Source: GWF2-43-63 sp964559205
GTDB taxonomy: Bacteria > Bacteroidota > Bacteroidia > Bacteroidales > DTU049
DNA: 8,466 nucleotides
Direction: 5' to 3'
Assembly: GCA_964559205.1 (NCBI GenBank)
Contig: CAZLHV010000139.1
Span: forward strand, 1 to 8,466
Part shown: positions 6,881 through 8,466 of the stretch, piece by piece
Position numbering within the stretch: position 1 is the first letter of the stretch
Layout: every line of letters starts with the position of its first letter
The notes under the pieces: generated by a model
Told to the model about the DNA's origin: nothing
Seen by the model: only the letters and a program-made list of their open reading frames with translations
The model's database searches: none
Translations under genes and position numbers: made by a program

Positions 6881-8206
6881 ATGAAAAATCCTACTGATCA
6901 ACATTCGGTTGACGACTACATCAGCCGTGAGATGGAAATAAACCGGCAATTAGCGCTGCAAAGGCTTCCGCGCGAGGCATCGATGTACGATGCCCACGAT
7001 TGGCAGGTGCTGCCGGGATATCATGAACCAAAGACCGAAGCGCTGGTGGCCATCAGGTCGCTCGAAGACTTGCTTGAACAGGATAAACGTCGCGAAGAAG
7101 ACGGCTTTTCGCGACGCATCAGGCTTGGACGCATTGTGAAACCGGCCCGTGGTAAAAAAAGCCGCATCGTGATTGTGCCCACCACCACCGAACCTAAGTT
7201 TTATCATGACGACAGCGTTACCGAAGAGGAAGAAAGCACTGGCGGAGCCGGCGAAGGCGAAGAAGGTGAAGTGATTGGCAAGCAACAGGCACAACCTCAG
7301 CAGGGCGAAGGCGAAGGTCAGGGTGCAGGGCAGGGCGAAGGAGGCAACCATGAGGCGGGAAGCGACGTGTATGATCTGGGACGCATTTTAACCGAGAAAT
7401 TCCAGTTGCCCAACATCAGGCCCAAAGGCAAAAAACGCAGCCTAAGCAAAATGACCTACGACCTGACGGACCGTAACCGCGGCTTTGGGCAATTGCTTGA
7501 GAAAAAGGCAACCATCAGGCGCATTGTTGAAACCAATATCCAACTGGGAAATATTGTGCCCGGCGAGGCGGTTGAAACCGACAAACTGGTGATTGGTCCC
7601 CGCGATCAGGTGTATCGAATCATGTCGGCCGAAAAAGACTTCGAAACACAGGCCGTGGTGTTTTTTGTTCGCGACTACAGCGGCTCGATGCAGGGAAAGC
7701 CTGCCGAAACCATTGCCACACAGCACCTGTTTATTTACAGCTGGCTGATGTATCAGTACAGCAATAATGTGATGAGTCGTTTCATTGTCCACGATACCGA
7801 AGCCAAAGAAGTGGAGGACTTCAGGCAGTATTACCAGTTGCAGGTGGCTGGTGGCACGCGCGTGGCTCCCGCTTTTGCGCTGGTGAATAAAATCATTCAG
7901 TCCGAAAATCTGGCGCAGGATTACAATGTGTATGTGTTTTATGGTACCGATGGCGACGACTGGGACAGCGATGGCAAAGAATTAAACCAGCAGTTGTCGC
8001 AATTGTTGCCTCTGGTGAGCCGCATGGGTTTTACGGTGGCAAAAAATGCATGGACCGGTGAAAACCAAACCACGGTTGAAAAAAACATTGCCAGCTCGGG
8101 CATTGCCGAAAAGCGAAAAAAAGAATTTCGCATCGACGGCTTTCCTGCCGAAGGCGCCGACGAAAAACGCATCATCGAATCGATTAAAAAACTGGTGAGC
8201 GATTAA
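6881..8206 (+). CDS. yeaH: YeaH-type (DUF444) VWA-domain protein
   Basis: A 441-residue DUF444 protein, the standard partner of PrkA/YeaG. The N-terminal region (1-110) is basic and helical. An acidic, Gly/Glu/Gln-rich linker follows (about 113-160). The von Willebrand factor A domain (about 255-441) has the MIDAS motif DYSGS (265-269), a second MIDAS-type threonine in AGGTRV (323-328), HDTEAKEV (304-311) and the family signature YGTDGDDWDSDG (354-365). The metal site is thus complete, suggesting Mg-dependent partner binding. I chose the ATG at 6881; a TTG at 6863 overlapping the upstream stop would add six residues and is less likely. The gene is 14 bases downstream of prkA and should share its mRNA. 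In Proteobacteria the third member is a SpoVR/YcgB gene; none is visible here. Confidence 0.92.
   Translation: MKNPTDQHSVDDYISREMEINRQLALQRLPREASMYDAHDWQVLPGYHEPKTEALVAIRSLEDLLEQDKRREEDGFSRRIRLGRIVKPARGKKSRIVIVPTTTEPKFYHDDSVTEEEESTGGAGEGEEGEVIGKQQAQPQQGEGEGQGAGQGEGGNHEAGSDVYDLGRILTEKFQLPNIRPKGKKRSLSKMTYDLTDRNRGFGQLLEKKATIRRIVETNIQLGNIVPGEAVETDKLVIGPRDQVYRIMSAEKDFETQAVVFFVRDYSGSMQGKPAETIATQHLFIYSWLMYQYSNNVMSRFIVHDTEAKEVEDFRQYYQLQVAGGTRVAPAFALVNKIIQSENLAQDYNVYVFYGTDGDDWDSDGKELNQQLSQLLPLVSRMGFTVAKNAWTGENQTTVEKNIASSGIAEKRKKEFRIDGFPAEGADEKRIIESIKKLVSD
7222..7347 (+). repeat. Low-complexity Gly/Glu/Gln-coding tract inside yeaH
   Basis: The bases repeat units such as GGCGAAGGC and CAGGGCGAAGG. They encode an acidic linker rich in GE, GQ and GEG units, with no hydrophobic core. 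Similar acidic/Gly-rich linkers are usual in DUF444 proteins. Repeat slippage could make its length vary between strains. Confidence 0.7.
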
Positions 8207-8240
8207 AATATGAAATGACATCTTAAATAAACTCCCGCAA

Positions 8241-8466
8241 ATGAAAAAAGAGCAAATTTTAGCCCTTTTCAGTCAATTCGAAAGCATTTGTTATGAATAC
8301 CAAGGTGTTGAATGCTGGAGCGCTCGTGAACTTCAAGTGCTACTTGGTTACAGTAAATGGGAGAACTTCGAAAAGGTAATTCAGAAAGCAAAAGAAGCCT
8401 GCGTGAAGGCAGGAGAACAGATTCTTGATCATTTTCCTGACGTCAGGAAAACGATACCAATGCCCA
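8241..8466 (+). CDS. DinD-like DNA-damage-inducible protein, N-terminal part (3' end outside window)
   Basis: The frame from ATG 8241 is open to the window edge (75 codons). The N-terminus matches DinD and BRO-N proteins: FSQFESICYEYQGVECWSARELQVLLGYSKWENFEKVIQKAKEAC. The signature YWSARdL..lLGYs.w..F...i.KAkeaC is typical of DinD, followed by a GEQILDHF segment. In E. coli DinD is SOS-induced and reported to affect RecA filaments; the Bacteroidota relatives are less known. The gene starts 34 bases after yeaH with no visible terminator or TAnnTTTG promoter in the gap, so cotranscription is possible. The missing C-terminus prevents a firmer call. Confidence 0.75.
   Translation, partial: MKKEQILALFSQFESICYEYQGVECWSARELQVLLGYSKWENFEKVIQKAKEACVKAGEQILDHFPDVRKTIPMP

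Noticed and set aside
7222..7347. Repetitive tract as a CRISPR or minisatellite
   Set aside because: Units are imperfect, short and in frame; they encode the acidic linker expected in DUF444 proteins.
1..8466. Transposons, insertion sequences, CRISPR arrays, integrase or attachment sites
   Set aside because: No transposase or integrase frame, no terminal inverted repeats with target duplications, and no regular spaced repeats. No duplicated tRNA 3' end was noticed by eye.

Overview
The window looks like chromosomal DNA of a member of the Bacteroidota. Three things point there. Several genes and the tRNA are preceded by boxes matching the Bacteroidota promoter element TAnnTTTG. The genes lack clear Shine-Dalgarno sequences and have A-rich leaders instead. 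The gene content (DoxX, a PrsW-type membrane protease, a periplasmic-TPR histidine kinase, a YeaG/YeaH pair) also fits. Genus or species cannot be read from the sequence.

Left part (1-1691): the 3' end of a PrsW-family intramembrane protease gene (+) converges with a tRNA-His gene (-), whose rho-independent terminator abuts the protease stop codon. A DoxX-family membrane protein gene (-) follows. It is divergent from a gene for an unrecognised four-helix membrane protein (+), and the short region between them carries promoter-like boxes and two inverted repeats.

Middle (1658-4784): an orphan sensor histidine kinase with a periplasmic TPR sensor region lies on the minus strand and overlaps the membrane-protein gene tail to tail by 34 bases. 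Upstream of it is about 1 kb of AT-rich, mostly non-coding DNA. This holds a cluster of palindromes, one small two-helix membrane protein gene with its own probable terminator, and repeats just upstream of the next operon.

Right part (4785-8466): a two-gene operon encodes a PrkA/YeaG-type AAA+ 'serine protein kinase' and a YeaH-type (DUF444) protein with a von Willebrand factor A fold and an intact MIDAS metal site. This is the core of the yeaG-yeaH-ycgB(spoVR) stress module of Proteobacteria, but no SpoVR gene follows within the window. Instead, 34 bases later, a DinD-like (BRO-N domain) DNA-damage-inducible gene begins and runs off the window edge. The most plausible shared logic is an AAA+ motor paired with a MIDAS/VWA adaptor in a stress response. 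The link to DinD is based only on adjacency.
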